Below, in pieces: positions 18,557 through 27,909 of a DNA stretch of 64,000 nucleotides (positions within the stretch are counted from its first letter, which is position 1; each line of letters starts with the position of its first letter). The notes under the pieces were generated by a model. It was given only the letters and a program-made list of their open reading frames with translations. It made no database searches and was not told the origin of the DNA. This stretch comes from CAYSPG01 sp964432885 (GTDB lineage: Bacteria > Bacteroidota > Bacteroidia > AKYH767-A > OLB10): assembly GCA_964432885.1 (NCBI GenBank), contig CAYSPG010000014.1:1-64000 (forward strand), in the 5' to 3' direction. Position numbers and translations under genes: made by a program.

Positions 18557-21268
18557 TCATGTAGTCAACTGCTTTCTTTTAAATCCGTATTCCAAAATTT
18601 TTTCAATAAACTCAAACGGTTTGTAGTGATTAATAGCTGCCTGATGAAAAATGCAAGTGGCAGGTGTCATACCAGGCAATGAGTTTACTTCTATAAAAAT
18701 CACTTCAACTTTGCTATCGCTGGTAATTTTTACAAAGGCATCAATGCGTGCATAACCTTCAATGTGCAGCAGCTTGGCCGCTCGGTTAAGTTCTTTTTTT
18801 ACTACCTCACTAATCATGCGGTTTTCCATTGGGTTTTTGCTATAGCGTGCAGGAGTAATGTTTTGCCCTTCGCCAGCCAAAAATTTTTCTTCAAGCGATA
18901 GTACTTCGCCTTCGCGAAGCGTTTCGCTTGGTTCAAACATCTCGTATTCTGTTTGTCCATTATCACTGTAGCTTGTAAGCATGCCACCAGTAATTTCCAA
19001 AAAATGTTTGCAGTTTTCGGATGTAATTAATGTTTCAATCAAAAAATGCTTTTTTCGTGGAAACTCTTCTTTATCTTTTATTTTAAGCAGAGAAGCAGCG
19101 CTTTCGTTTAATTCAACTTTGTTTCTAAAAATTAATTCGGCAAAAGCATGCAACTGGTTTTCATCGCGAATAATTTTAACCGCAGAACTGCATCCGTCAT
19201 CAACAGGCTTGGCAATAATCGGAAAGCCAAACTCATTGCGTATCTCCTCCTCAAAAGCCGAAGGGTCTTTGCGCCAATCGTCCTCACTTACTTTACGATG
19301 TTGCGCTACCTTTAAGCCATTTTGGCCCAGCAATTCATTGGTGGCATATTTGTCAATGGTTATTTTAGATGTTTCAACTCCTGATCCATTAAACGGAAGC
19401 CCCACCTTAATAAGTTCGGCTTGTACTGCGCCATCTTCGCCCGGGCGGCCATGCAGCGCAATAAATACTGCGTTTACTTGTTTTGCCAAATCATCATAAC
19501 TTGTTTTTTCGGCCGGTGCCACATTTTTTACATCCGCAAATCGGGTTGTTATTCCATTGCATAGCGTTATTATTTTTTCAATAACAGGATGCTTAGCATT
19601 GCTAAGTATTTTTTCTTTTATATCATCGGCATTATCTTTTAGCATAATGTTTATTGGCATGCGGTAAAGGGTATGCTGGCTATCATCACCCATTAAAAAA
19701 TAGGGCACCGGCTCAAAATTTTCTGTTGATGATAGTTTTTCGTAAACATTTCTACCGCTTTCAACGCTTATATGCCGCTCGCTTGAGTAGCCGCCCATTA
19801 TTACGCCAACTTTTGTTTTGCTTTTTGATGACCGGCTTTTTTCGTTTAGCAATCTGTTTAACCGTTCAAATAGAAATGGGAGCGATTTATTATTTTTTAA
19901 ATCCCCCATTCTGTTTTTAATGGATGTATAAATGATATAGGTAATAAATTGTGATGGATTTAATCCTATTTCTGCTGCCTGATGAAAAAAGAAACTGGAC
20001 GGCATCATGCCAGAGGTAGTGTTTGGGTCATTAAGATAAATGGTTCCTTTATCGGTAATAAAACCGTCTATGCGGGCATATACATTAAAATAAAGTTCAG
20101 TGTACAGTCTTTCACATTCTCTTCGGATGGTTTCAATTTGAACATCGGGCAGGCTTATAGGTGTAATTTTTCTGGATAAGCCCGGCAGATATTTTGAACG
20201 ATAATCAAAAACTTCTTTCCCTTTGCGAATTTCGGTTGGCGGTAATGCCACCGCATCGCCCCTGGTGGTTGTATTGGCTAATTGGCTGGCATTTTCAACT
20301 ACTATGCACGAAAACTCTTTTCCTGAAATAAATTCTTCCACCACAACTTCGCTTTCCGATTCAATAGCTGTTACAGTTATCAGTTGCTCTTGTTCGGCAA
20401 ACAATTGCATGGCAATACTTAATAGTTCTTCAGGATGATAAATTACTTTGTCGGCAATTTTAGCTGGCAGTCCAACTCCTTCGCGTATATCGGCAATACT
20501 TTTTATCAAGGCCACTTTAGCATCAAATGTTAGTGCGCCCCACTCAGCAATTGTTATTTCGCGTATAAAAAACGCTTTGTTAACCGCATTTACAAAAGCA
20601 CTTTCGTTTTCGTTTGTTAAAACACTAACTCCTATTGAGGAACCCTGGTTAGCGGGTTTAATAACGCACGGAAAACCCACTTCATTTTTAATTTCCGAAA
20701 TAAAATCCGAATGACTTGCGGTAGAAATCCACTCTTCACGCTTAATAGAAATAAATTTAGGTACATTAAATCCTGACCTGCGCATCATTTCTTTTTGCAC
20801 CACCTTGTTCATACCAATAGCTGATGATAATATACCTGACCCCGAATATGGGATGCGGTAATACTCAAGCAAACCTTGAATTCTGCCATCTTCACCATCG
20901 CATCCGTGCAGGCACAAAAAAGCAAAATCAATAATTTCAGGAAGGGCTGATGGTTCAACTTTAGGACCAAGCTTTAACGACAATTTGTTTTGCTCAGGTT
21001 GGGTTAAGTCGCCTATGCTTTCGGCATAAATCTGAAAACCATGAGGAGAATCGGGTACATGTTCAATAGCCGGATAAAAATCGCGAATGCTTCCTTTATA
21101 TATGTATTGCCAATCAAGCACAATCAGATTACCAAAACTGTCAACAAAAAGCGGGATGGCATCAAAAAGAGATTTATCCAGGTTATCATAAACCGTGCGC
21201 CCTCCGGCAAATGATACTTCGCGTTCGCGCGATGAGCCGCCAAAAATTATTCCTATTCTTAATTTCAT
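18557..21268 (-). CDS. ddl: tandem (two-domain) D-alanine--D-alanine ligase
   Basis: 903-residue cytoplasmic protein made of two complete Ddl-like ATP-grasp units. Unit 1 spans ~1-450: IGIIFGGSSREREVSF, LCLHGCDGEDG, VIKPANQGSSIGVSV. Unit 2 spans ~470-900: VGVIMGGYSSERHISVESG, IALHGRPGEDG, IIAKPVDDGCSSAVKI, EVNSLPGMTP. Normal Ddl is ~310-370 residues. Unit 2 keeps the canonical metal-binding EVNSLPGMT segment. In unit 1 it reads NDPNTTSGMMPSS, with Asp for Glu, so unit 1 may have altered activity or specificity. It should join D-Ala to D-Ala (or a related acid) for peptidoglycan. Both units end in a similar FFHQAA/IFHQAA segment, consistent with internal duplication. Confidence 0.88.
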   Translation of the reverse strand: MKLRIGIIFGGSSREREVSFAGGRTVYDNLDKSLFDAIPLFVDSFGNLIVLDWQYIYKGSIRDFYPAIEHVPDSPHGFQIYAESIGDLTQPEQNKLSLKLGPKVEPSALPEIIDFAFLCLHGCDGEDGRIQGLLEYYRIPYSGSGILSSAIGMNKVVQKEMMRRSGFNVPKFISIKREEWISTASHSDFISEIKNEVGFPCVIKPANQGSSIGVSVLTNENESAFVNAVNKAFFIREITIAEWGALTFDAKVALIKSIADIREGVGLPAKIADKVIYHPEELLSIAMQLFAEQEQLITVTAIESESEVVVEEFISGKEFSCIVVENASQLANTTTRGDAVALPPTEIRKGKEVFDYRSKYLPGLSRKITPISLPDVQIETIRRECERLYTELYFNVYARIDGFITDKGTIYLNDPNTTSGMMPSSFFFHQAAEIGLNPSQFITYIIYTSIKNRMGDLKNNKSLPFLFERLNRLLNEKSRSSKSKTKVGVIMGGYSSERHISVESGRNVYEKLSSTENFEPVPYFLMGDDSQHTLYRMPINIMLKDNADDIKEKILSNAKHPVIEKIITLCNGITTRFADVKNVAPAEKTSYDDLAKQVNAVFIALHGRPGEDGAVQAELIKVGLPFNGSGVETSKITIDKYATNELLGQNGLKVAQHRKVSEDDWRKDPSAFEEEIRNEFGFPIIAKPVDDGCSSAVKIIRDENQLHAFAELIFRNKVELNESAASLLKIKDKEEFPRKKHFLIETLITSENCKHFLEITGGMLTSYSDNGQTEYEMFEPSETLREGEVLSLEEKFLAGEGQNITPARYSKNPMENRMISEVVKKELNRAAKLLHIEGYARIDAFVKITSDSKVEVIFIEVNSLPGMTPATCIFHQAAINHYKPFEFIEKILEYGFKRKQLTT

Positions 21269-21317
21269 ATTTATCGTATTAAGTAACTCCTAAAATAGTT
21301 ACTGTTTTATAGTGGAA

Positions 21318-21325
21318 CAAAGTTA
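21318..21325 (-). promoter_or_regulatory. -7 box upstream of the double Ddl gene
   Basis: TAACTTTG on the minus strand, a perfect TAnnTTTG match, about 50 nt upstream of the ATG at 21268. Confidence 0.45.
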
Positions 21326-21496
21326 TTGTAAAATGAAAGGCTGGTTTGCTTACATTTCATTCTAATAAAAGACTTTTTAACAACAAAGGGTTGAACAAGT
21401 TTAATCAAGCCCCTCCCATAACAAAACATTCATTTAAATCGCCTTTTTATAACCAGAGATAAAAAAAATCAATAAATACGCAGCAATTCATTTAAT

Positions 21497-21504
21497 TATT
21501 TTTG
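21497..21504 (+). promoter_or_regulatory. -7 box abutting the mnmE start codon
   Basis: TATTTTTG ends 4 nt before the GTG at 21509. Homology of the protein N-terminus leaves no later start, so the transcript is probably leaderless. Confidence 0.45.
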
Positions 21505-21508
21505 CCAC

Positions 21509-22918
21509 GTGATTCCCAATTCCCAATCTACAATTTGTGCTTTAATTACCCCGGCCGGCAAAGGGGCTGTTGCCGTTATCAGGGTATCGGGCAATGAAGC
21601 ATTGGACGTGGCTGAAAAACTTTTTTTTCTTAAAAACAAAAAAAGAATTTCTCAGGCACCTTCTCACTCCATTCATTTTGGCCTTATAAAAAACGGGGGA
21701 AAAATAATTGATGAAGTGCTGCTTTCGGTTTTTAGAACTCCACATTCATACACAGGAGAAGATGTGATAGAGATTTCGTGCCATGGTTCTATTTTTATAC
21801 AACAACAGATTTTAAATCTTTTAAACGCCAACGGAGTGCGCATGGCTCAACCGGGCGAATTTACATTGCGTGCTTTTTTAAATGGAAAATTAGATTTATC
21901 GCAAGCCGAGTCGGTTGCAGATATCATTGCAAGTGAAAATGAAAGTGCGCACCAATTAGCTTTTAGTCAAATGCGGGGTGGATATTCTGATATGATTAAG
22001 AAGTTGCGCGATGAATTAATTCGGTTTGCTGCCATGCTTGAGCTTGAGCTTGATTTTTCTGAGGAGGATGTGGAGTTTGCCAACCGTATTGAGTTAACCA
22101 AACTTGTTTTGGATTTAATTTTTAAAATTGAAAAACTGCTTGAAAGTTTTTCATTGGGAAATGTTTTAAAAAATGGAATTCCTGTAGTAATAGCCGGCAA
22201 ACCCAATACTGGCAAATCAACATTACTAAATGTTATGCTTAATGATGAACGCGCCATTGTAAGCCCCATTGCCGGCACTACGCGCGACACGATTGAAGAC
22301 GAAATGATAATTGAAGGAATTCGTTTTAGGTTTATAGATACTGCAGGAATACGAGAAACTGAAGACCTTATAGAAACAAAGGGTGTTGAGCGCACACTTG
22401 AAAAAATCAAAAAAGCATCTGTTGTAATTTATCTTTTCGACCCTAAAGAAACGAGTGCTGATGAGCTAAACAAAATACTTGGTGAATTTAACTCGCAAGC
22501 ATACCAGCAAGCTAACTTAAATCAAAAGTTTAAACTAATTCCTGTTGCAAATAAAATAGACCAGTACGTTGAGGACGAAGTGATTAAAGATTTTTTATCT
22601 GTTCAAAATCTTGTTTGTATTTCCGCAAAAAAAATGACAAACATTGAGTTTTTAAAAAAAACCCTGCTTGAATTTGTACCGTCAAACAAAATAAATTCGG
22701 GTGAGCATGTGGTATCTAACGCCCGTCATGCTGCTTCAATTTATCAGGCCAAACTATCATTACAAAAAGTATTTGATGGTATTAAAAAAAATATTTCAAC
22801 CGAATTTTTGGCTGCCGATTTAAGGTTTGCAATAACCCATTTAGGCGAAATTACTGGTGAGGTTACCAATGAAAACCTGCTTGAATTTATCTTCAGTAAG
22901 TTTTGTATCGGTAAATAA
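21509..22918 (+). CDS. mnmE: tRNA modification GTPase MnmE
   Basis: 469-residue GTPase that, with MnmG, installs the carboxymethylaminomethyl group on U34 of tRNAs. The N-terminal folate-binding domain has TPAGKGAVAVIRVSG and SCHGS. The helical domain carries the inserted G domain, with Walker A GKPNTGKST, IAGTTRDT (switch), DTAG and ANKID. It ends with the essential C-terminal CIGK. The GTG start is chosen because STICALITPAG must be included and there is no nearby ATG. mnmG is not in the window. Confidence 0.95.
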   Translation: MIPNSQSTICALITPAGKGAVAVIRVSGNEALDVAEKLFFLKNKKRISQAPSHSIHFGLIKNGGKIIDEVLLSVFRTPHSYTGEDVIEISCHGSIFIQQQILNLLNANGVRMAQPGEFTLRAFLNGKLDLSQAESVADIIASENESAHQLAFSQMRGGYSDMIKKLRDELIRFAAMLELELDFSEEDVEFANRIELTKLVLDLIFKIEKLLESFSLGNVLKNGIPVVIAGKPNTGKSTLLNVMLNDERAIVSPIAGTTRDTIEDEMIIEGIRFRFIDTAGIRETEDLIETKGVERTLEKIKKASVVIYLFDPKETSADELNKILGEFNSQAYQQANLNQKFKLIPVANKIDQYVEDEVIKDFLSVQNLVCISAKKMTNIEFLKKTLLEFVPSNKINSGEHVVSNARHAASIYQAKLSLQKVFDGIKKNISTEFLAADLRFAITHLGEITGEVTNENLLEFIFSKFCIGK

Positions 22919-23042
22919 TTTCGCCCTTTTAATTAAGTCGTTAACCAAATTGTTAATTTCTTTTTAAAGTTTGGACTTGTTTTTGCATGTAAGCACAATA
23001 CTTTCACCACAGCAAATATCAATAACCCTAATTTATTTTGCC

Positions 23043-23153
23043 ATGTACGTACACGAATACAAATCAAAAAACAAAACTGCTGCAACTGTAAAGTATGCTG
23101 TGGTAGCCGGGATACTTTTAATTTTTCTTGTTGCTACCTTTTTATTTGTTTAA
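23043..23153 (+). CDS. small single-pass membrane protein
   Basis: 36 residues from ATG 23043: a short basic N-terminus (MYVHEYKSKNKTAATVK) followed by one hydrophobic helix (YAVVAGILLIFLVATF) that ends the protein. A partial -7-like TATTTTG lies just upstream. No family is recognised. It could be a real small inner-membrane protein or a chance ORF. Confidence 0.4.
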   Translation: MYVHEYKSKNKTAATVKYAVVAGILLIFLVATFLFV

Positions 23154-23170
23154 GTAATTTTTAAAGAGTT

Positions 23171-23677
23171 GTGCTTATTGCTGGGTCAAAAAACCTGTTG
23201 CTTAATCATTTTGAACTTACCGATGCGGCTTTTATTATTAACCTGGTAAATACTCCCGGTTGGCTTACTTTTATTGGCGACAGAAAAATAAAAACCTCCG
23301 CTGATGCTGAAAAATATATTAACAACTTGATTTTATCCTACCAAAAAAATGGGTTTGGCCTTTACAAAGTGGTTCTAAAAAAAACTCTTCAGCCCATTGG
23401 GATGTGCGGTTTGGTAAAACGTGATTTTTTACCTGATGCCGATATTGGTTTTGCCATGCTGCCTGATTTTGCCGGAAAAGGTTATGCATTTGAAGCTTCG
23501 CAGTTGGTTATTGACTTTGCAAAAACCCAATTACATTTAAAAAAATTATCGGCTGTTTGCTTTGCAAACAATGAAGCGTCTATCAACCTGATAAAAAAGT
23601 TAAATATGCGTTTTGAAAAAACGATTGTATTTCCTGGCGAAGAAAAAGAGAATATGCTTTTTGGATTGGCGCTGTAG
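23171..23677 (+). CDS. GNAT-family N-acetyltransferase
   Basis: 168-residue acetyltransferase of the RimJ/RimL-like GNAT group. It has an early WLTFIGDR segment, the central strands IGMCGLVKRD and DIGFAMLPDFAGKGYAFEAS (acetyl-CoA pyrophosphate loop region), and ANNEASINLIKKLNMRFE near the end. It starts at GTG 23171, preceded by AAAGAG. Such enzymes acetylate protein N-termini or small amines; the substrate is not predictable. Confidence 0.82.
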   Translation: MLIAGSKNLLLNHFELTDAAFIINLVNTPGWLTFIGDRKIKTSADAEKYINNLILSYQKNGFGLYKVVLKKTLQPIGMCGLVKRDFLPDADIGFAMLPDFAGKGYAFEASQLVIDFAKTQLHLKKLSAVCFANNEASINLIKKLNMRFEKTIVFPGEEKENMLFGLAL

Positions 23678-23684
23678 CTGCGGT

Positions 23685-24080
23685 TTATATTTTATTTTTT
23701 TGCTTTAAGCCAAACAAAAGCAAATTAACCCACCCTATCAAAAAACATACACCACCCAAAGGTGTTATTGGGCCAAGCCAGGTAAAAGTTTTACCGCTAA
23801 TGCTTGTTAAAGCCATAAGATAAAGCGAACCGCTGAACAATAATATTCCGCAAACAAAAAAAAGGGCAGCCCGTTTTATCGGGTTTACATTAGTATAATT
23901 CTGAAACGACAAAAACAAAATTGCCAGGGTGTGATAAAACTGGTAACGCACACCGGTTTCGTAAGCAGCAAGCATGTCGGCCGTAACCAGTTTTTTTAAT
24001 CCATGCGCGCCAAAGGCACCAAACGCCACAGCGCAAAATCCTGACAAGGCAGCAATCAGCAATAAATTATTTCGCTGCAT
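23685..24080 (-). CDS. DUF423 membrane protein
   Basis: 131-residue inner-membrane protein with four predicted helices and the DUF423 (YgdD-like) start AALSGFCAVAFGAFGAHGLK. YRFYHTLAI-like and GGVCFLIGW segments are present. Function is unknown. Its ATG overlaps the TAA of the upstream gene by one base (TAATG), so the two are translationally coupled. Confidence 0.85.
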   Translation of the reverse strand: MQRNNLLLIAALSGFCAVAFGAFGAHGLKKLVTADMLAAYETGVRYQFYHTLAILFLSFQNYTNVNPIKRAALFFVCGILLFSGSLYLMALTSISGKTFTWLGPITPLGGVCFLIGWVNLLLFGLKQKNKI

Positions 24081-24616
24081 TACTCCTTCGCTCCCTTCTC
24101 GCCTGTAAAATGGTCTTCATCGTTTTTAAATAACACGTTAAATGTGGTAAGGCTTCCGTAAATGCGGGTAAGGTATTGTTGCAAATTGATTTTGTCCTCC
24201 TCTGTAAGTTTATCGTGTGCATTAATGCGCTGCTCCATTACACGAAGCCTGTCGCGAATCATTACAATTTTATTAAAAAAAATATCCATCGGAATGTCTT
24301 TCCCTTTTAAATCGGCATTGCCCGGATGCAGTGTGATTTTTCCACCGGCCCACTTACCATGCATAGGCACAGTTTCCTGCACATCCGAATATTTTTTTAT
24401 TACGGCTGTAAACATTTTTTCTACCTCAGCAAAACTTACAGGGTCGTGATACGATTCAATGGCCTCAACTACCTGTATGTTTTGGTAGGTTTTGGCAACT
24501 TCTATTTTGCCGCGCTCGGTAAATACAACAATGTATGTTTTGGGTTTTACATTTATTATAACCCCTATACCAAATTCAGGGTGTTTAATTCGTGAGCCAA
24601 TTCCGAGGTCGTCCAT
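24080..24616 (-). CDS. CarD/SH3-like small-domain protein, function unknown
   Basis: 178 residues from the ATG at 24616. A longer frame exists to 24670, but those 18 residues (KPQTTNHKPQT) are translated heptamer repeat, so I exclude them. The N-terminal ~50 residues (GIGSRIKHPEFGIGVIINV, then YIVVFTERGK) look like the small beta-barrel found at the C-terminus of UvrD/PcrA and in CarD-like proteins. The remaining helices are unassigned. It lies between recN and the DUF423 gene on the same strand, so it may be co-transcribed with the DNA-repair gene. Confidence 0.7.
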   Translation of the reverse strand: MDDLGIGSRIKHPEFGIGVIINVKPKTYIVVFTERGKIEVAKTYQNIQVVEAIESYHDPVSFAEVEKMFTAVIKKYSDVQETVPMHGKWAGGKITLHPGNADLKGKDIPMDIFFNKIVMIRDRLRVMEQRINAHDKLTEEDKINLQQYLTRIYGSLTTFNVLFKNDEDHFTGEKGAKE

Positions 24617-24623
24617 GGTTATA

Positions 24624-24658
24624 GTTTGTGGTTTGTGGTTTGTGGTTTGTGGTTTGAA
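24624..24658. repeat. heptamer tandem repeat (GTTTGTG x4 + GTTTGAA)
   Basis: Five 7-bp units, four identical, lie directly upstream of the corrected start of the CarD/SH3-like gene and just past recN. Confidence 0.75.
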
Positions 24659-24670
24659 GTCAGCCTTCAT

Positions 24671-26323
24671 TTATTTTTGAAGCAATTCTTTTGCGCTTTC
24701 CATTGATGCATCGGTTAGCGATTTGCCACTAATCATTTTTGCAATTTCTACAATGCGCTCGTCTTTGCTTAAAAGTTTAATATATGATTTGGTTGAATTA
24801 TTTTTTGTTTCCTTATATACCAAATAATGCGATTTGCCTTTACCTGCCATTTGTGGTAAATGCGTAATTGCAATTACCTGCATGGTGGTTGAAATGTTTT
24901 CGATAAGCGCTCCAACTTTAAATGCCACTTCGCCCGAAATTCCCGTATCAATTTCATCAAACAGTATTGTTGGCAATGCAGTAAGTTTGGCTATTACCGA
25001 TTTTATGCAAAGCATAAGGCGCGACATTTCGCCTCCTGAGGCTACCTTGCTTAACTCTTGGAGTGCAGAACCTTTATTGGCCGAAAACAAAAATTTTATT
25101 TCATCAATACCTGTTGGAGTAAGGTGAGGTTTTTGCATTATATCAACCGCAAGCTTTGCATCCTTTAATTCTACACCTACCAAAAGTTTTGCAACAGCAG
25201 TTTGAAAAACATCACCAGCCTTTTTTCTATTATCGCTTAATGTGCCTGCAAGTTTTTGAAGTTGCGCTTTACAATTATTTAATTTATTCAATGTATCTTT
25301 TATCTTGTCTTCTATCGAACTAAAATCATTAAGCCTTTGCTGAAGAGTGTTTTTAACCTCAATCAATTCATTTCCCTTTACACGGTGTTTTTGTTCAAGA
25401 TGATTTAACAGGTTTAATCTGTCGCCAACAATAACCGCACGATCGGGATTAAAATTAAAATGGTTTTGTAACGTTGAAATTTCAGACGCTATGTCTTTCA
25501 GTTCTACTTTACAACTTTGCAGGCGTTTGGCAACTTCATTAATTGAATCATGGTACTTTGATACATTTTGTAATGCAACAGTGGCCTGAGAAACTGATTG
25601 AAGCGCATTATTTTCTCCGTCTGAAATATGCATGCCAACACCCGATAGCGAATTGATAATAGATTCGGTATGATTCAACAACTCAAGTTCTTTCTCCAAA
25701 CTCTCCTTTTCATCCACAACTACGTTTGCCTTTTCCAATTCATCAAACTGAAATTGTATATAATCCAATTCGGCCTTGCCTTTATTTTCTTTATCAACAA
25801 GCTCATTGTACACATTTCCTAATTTCACATATTGGTTGTACTCGCTTTTGTATTCGTTCAATAGCTTTTCATGCTTTGCATACAAGTCAATTACGGATAG
25901 TTGAAAAAGTGAATTATTTACAGTAAGTGTTTGGTGTTGCGAATGGATGTCAATTAGCCGGCTGCTTAGTTCTTTTAACACAGATAAATTAACGGGAGTA
26001 TCGTTAACAAATGCACGCGATTTTCCGTCAGCACTTATTTCGCGTCTGATTATTGTTGAAGCCTCATAGTCTAAATCATTTTCCGAAAAAAATTTTTCGA
26101 GTTGATAGTTTGAAATTTCAAACTCCGCTTCGATAATGCATTTGCTTTTTTTATTGGCCAGCGCTTTTGAATCGGCCCGCTCGCCAAGCACCAACCCTAA
26201 GGCACCAAGCAAAATGGATTTACCTGCTCCTGTTTCACCGGTAATTATTGATAAGCCATCGGTAAAAGAAACATCAAGCGAATCAATCAATACATAATTT
26301 GAAATGGATAGATGTTTTAACAT
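24671..26323 (-). CDS. recN: DNA repair protein RecN
   Basis: 550-residue SMC-like ATPase acting in double-strand-break repair. The N-terminal half has ISNYVLIDSLDVSF and Walker A GETGAGKSILLGAL. The middle ~150-350 is coiled coil. The C-terminal half has the ABC signature SGGEMSRLMLCIK, Walker B TILFDEIDTG and ITHLPQMA. Length is typical. A tandem octamer repeat lies just upstream of the ATG. Confidence 0.95.
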   Translation of the reverse strand: MLKHLSISNYVLIDSLDVSFTDGLSIITGETGAGKSILLGALGLVLGERADSKALANKKSKCIIEAEFEISNYQLEKFFSENDLDYEASTIIRREISADGKSRAFVNDTPVNLSVLKELSSRLIDIHSQHQTLTVNNSLFQLSVIDLYAKHEKLLNEYKSEYNQYVKLGNVYNELVDKENKGKAELDYIQFQFDELEKANVVVDEKESLEKELELLNHTESIINSLSGVGMHISDGENNALQSVSQATVALQNVSKYHDSINEVAKRLQSCKVELKDIASEISTLQNHFNFNPDRAVIVGDRLNLLNHLEQKHRVKGNELIEVKNTLQQRLNDFSSIEDKIKDTLNKLNNCKAQLQKLAGTLSDNRKKAGDVFQTAVAKLLVGVELKDAKLAVDIMQKPHLTPTGIDEIKFLFSANKGSALQELSKVASGGEMSRLMLCIKSVIAKLTALPTILFDEIDTGISGEVAFKVGALIENISTTMQVIAITHLPQMAGKGKSHYLVYKETKNNSTKSYIKLLSKDERIVEIAKMISGKSLTDASMESAKELLQK

Positions 26324-26327
26324 AAAG

Positions 26328-26367
26328 GTTCAAAAGTTCGGGAGTTTAGGTGTTCAAGAGTTCAAGG
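26328..26367. repeat. octamer tandem repeat upstream of recN
   Basis: Five 8-bp units: GTTCAAAA, GTTCGGGA, GTTTAGGT, GTTCAAGA, GTTCAAGG. It resembles the heptamer family but has an 8-bp period, and starts 5 bp before the recN start codon. Confidence 0.6.
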
Positions 26368-26420
26368 GACTAGGGGTTAAACTTTTCTTTAATAAATAAT
26401 AATTATTCACCATTAATTTT

Positions 26421-27644
26421 TCAATCAACACGAATCGTGTGTCCCATTTTATCACGCTTGGTTTTTAGGTACAAACGGTTGTGCTCGTTGGATTCAATTT
26501 CAATCGGAACAATTTCTACAATTTCTAAACCATATCCTATTAGCCCAGCACGTTTGGTTGGGTTGTTGGTCATCAGTTTCATTTTGGTAACTCCCAAATC
26601 GCGAAGTATCTGCGCCCCCACACCGTAATCTCTTTCGTCTGATTTAAAACCAAGCTCCAGGTTTGCTTCTACCGTATCGCGTCCCATCTCTTGTAATTTA
26701 TACGCTTTTAACTTATTGAGCAAGCCTATTCCCCTTCCCTCCTGCTGAATGTAAACTATAACACCTTTTCCATCCTGCTCAATCATTTCCATTGATTTAT
26801 GAAGCTGTGGGCCGCAATCGCACCGGCACGAGCCAAAAATATCTCCTGTAACGCAGGAGGAATGTACGCGAACCAGCACAGGCTCATTGGTATTCCATTT
26901 TCCTTTTACAAGTGCTATGTGCTCCTGCCCGTTTAATTTTTGTTTATAGGCAAACAATTCAAAATTGCCGTATCGTGTTGGCAGTTTAACATCTACTTCT
27001 TTTTCAATTAAACTTTCGTTTTTAAGGCGGTAAGTAATTAAATCTTCAATGGATATTACTTTCAGGTTAAAGCGTTCTGCAATTTTAAATAAGTCGGGCA
27101 AACGGGCCATGGTTCCGTCTTCATTCATTACCTCTACCAGCACACCGGCAGGTTCAAATCCGGCAAGCTTTGCCAAATCAATGGTGGCTTCGGTATGTCC
27201 GGCCCTGCGCAACACGCCACCGTTTTTTGCTCTTAATGGAAAAATGTGTCCAGGGCGTCCCAGTTCTTCGGGTTTTATTTCGGGGTTTATTAATGCCTGT
27301 ATGGTTTTTGACCTATCGCTGGCCGATATGCCAGTGGTACAGCCGTATCCTTTTAAATCAACCGAAACGGTAAAAGGGGTTTCGTGCGAAGATGTGTTGG
27401 TATCTACCATCATGTTTAGTTTTAATTCAGCACATCGCTCTTCAGTAAGCGATGCACAAATTAAACCGCGTCCATGGGTGGCCATAAAGTTTACAAGTTC
27501 GGGGGTAGCATTGCGTGCTGCTGTTATAAAGTCGCCTTCGTTTTCGCGGTCGGCATCGTCAACTACTATTACCACTTTACCTGCTTTTATATCGGCAATC
27601 GCACTTTCAATGCTGTCAAGCTTTATGTCTTTGTAAGATTTCAT
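26421..27644 (-). CDS. ribBA: bifunctional DHBP synthase / GTP cyclohydrolase II
   Basis: 407-residue riboflavin-biosynthesis enzyme. Residues 1-~200 are 3,4-dihydroxy-2-butanone-4-phosphate synthase (VVDDADRENEGDF, HIFPLRAK, GHTEATIDLAKLAG). Residues ~205-400 are GTP cyclohydrolase II, with the zinc cysteines in SSCVTGDIFGSCRCDCGPQ and with YIQQEGRGIGL and NNPTKRAGL. It makes both committed precursors of riboflavin. No FMN riboswitch is recognisable upstream, only a TAAATTTG -7 box at 27671-27664. Confidence 0.96.
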   Translation of the reverse strand: MKSYKDIKLDSIESAIADIKAGKVVIVVDDADRENEGDFITAARNATPELVNFMATHGRGLICASLTEERCAELKLNMMVDTNTSSHETPFTVSVDLKGYGCTTGISASDRSKTIQALINPEIKPEELGRPGHIFPLRAKNGGVLRRAGHTEATIDLAKLAGFEPAGVLVEVMNEDGTMARLPDLFKIAERFNLKVISIEDLITYRLKNESLIEKEVDVKLPTRYGNFELFAYKQKLNGQEHIALVKGKWNTNEPVLVRVHSSCVTGDIFGSCRCDCGPQLHKSMEMIEQDGKGVIVYIQQEGRGIGLLNKLKAYKLQEMGRDTVEANLELGFKSDERDYGVGAQILRDLGVTKMKLMTNNPTKRAGLIGYGLEIVEIVPIEIESNEHNRLYLKTKRDKMGHTIRVD

Positions 27645-27663
27645 TCTTTTTTATTAATGGTTA

Positions 27664-27671
27664 CAAATTTA
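27664..27671 (-). promoter_or_regulatory. -7 box of ribBA
   Basis: TAAATTTG on the minus strand, 19 nt upstream of the ribBA ATG. No TTG is seen at the expected spacing. Confidence 0.45.
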
Positions 27672-27909
27672 CAACATAAGGGATTAAGTAATGTTTGGTT
27701 TCTTACACACACGCTTACGGGCTAACAAATAGTAAAAAGCACCTTTTTAAGAGGATAGGAAATAACAATGGCTGCTTAAAGCAAGCAATTTTTTTTTAAA
27801 TCTTACATTTAAAACATTCCCTTAAAAAAACGAAACTTTCGGCAAAAGAGTACCGTTAAATTTACTCCATCGTTCTTCCAAAAGATTGTTTACAACTTAA
27901 AAATATTTG

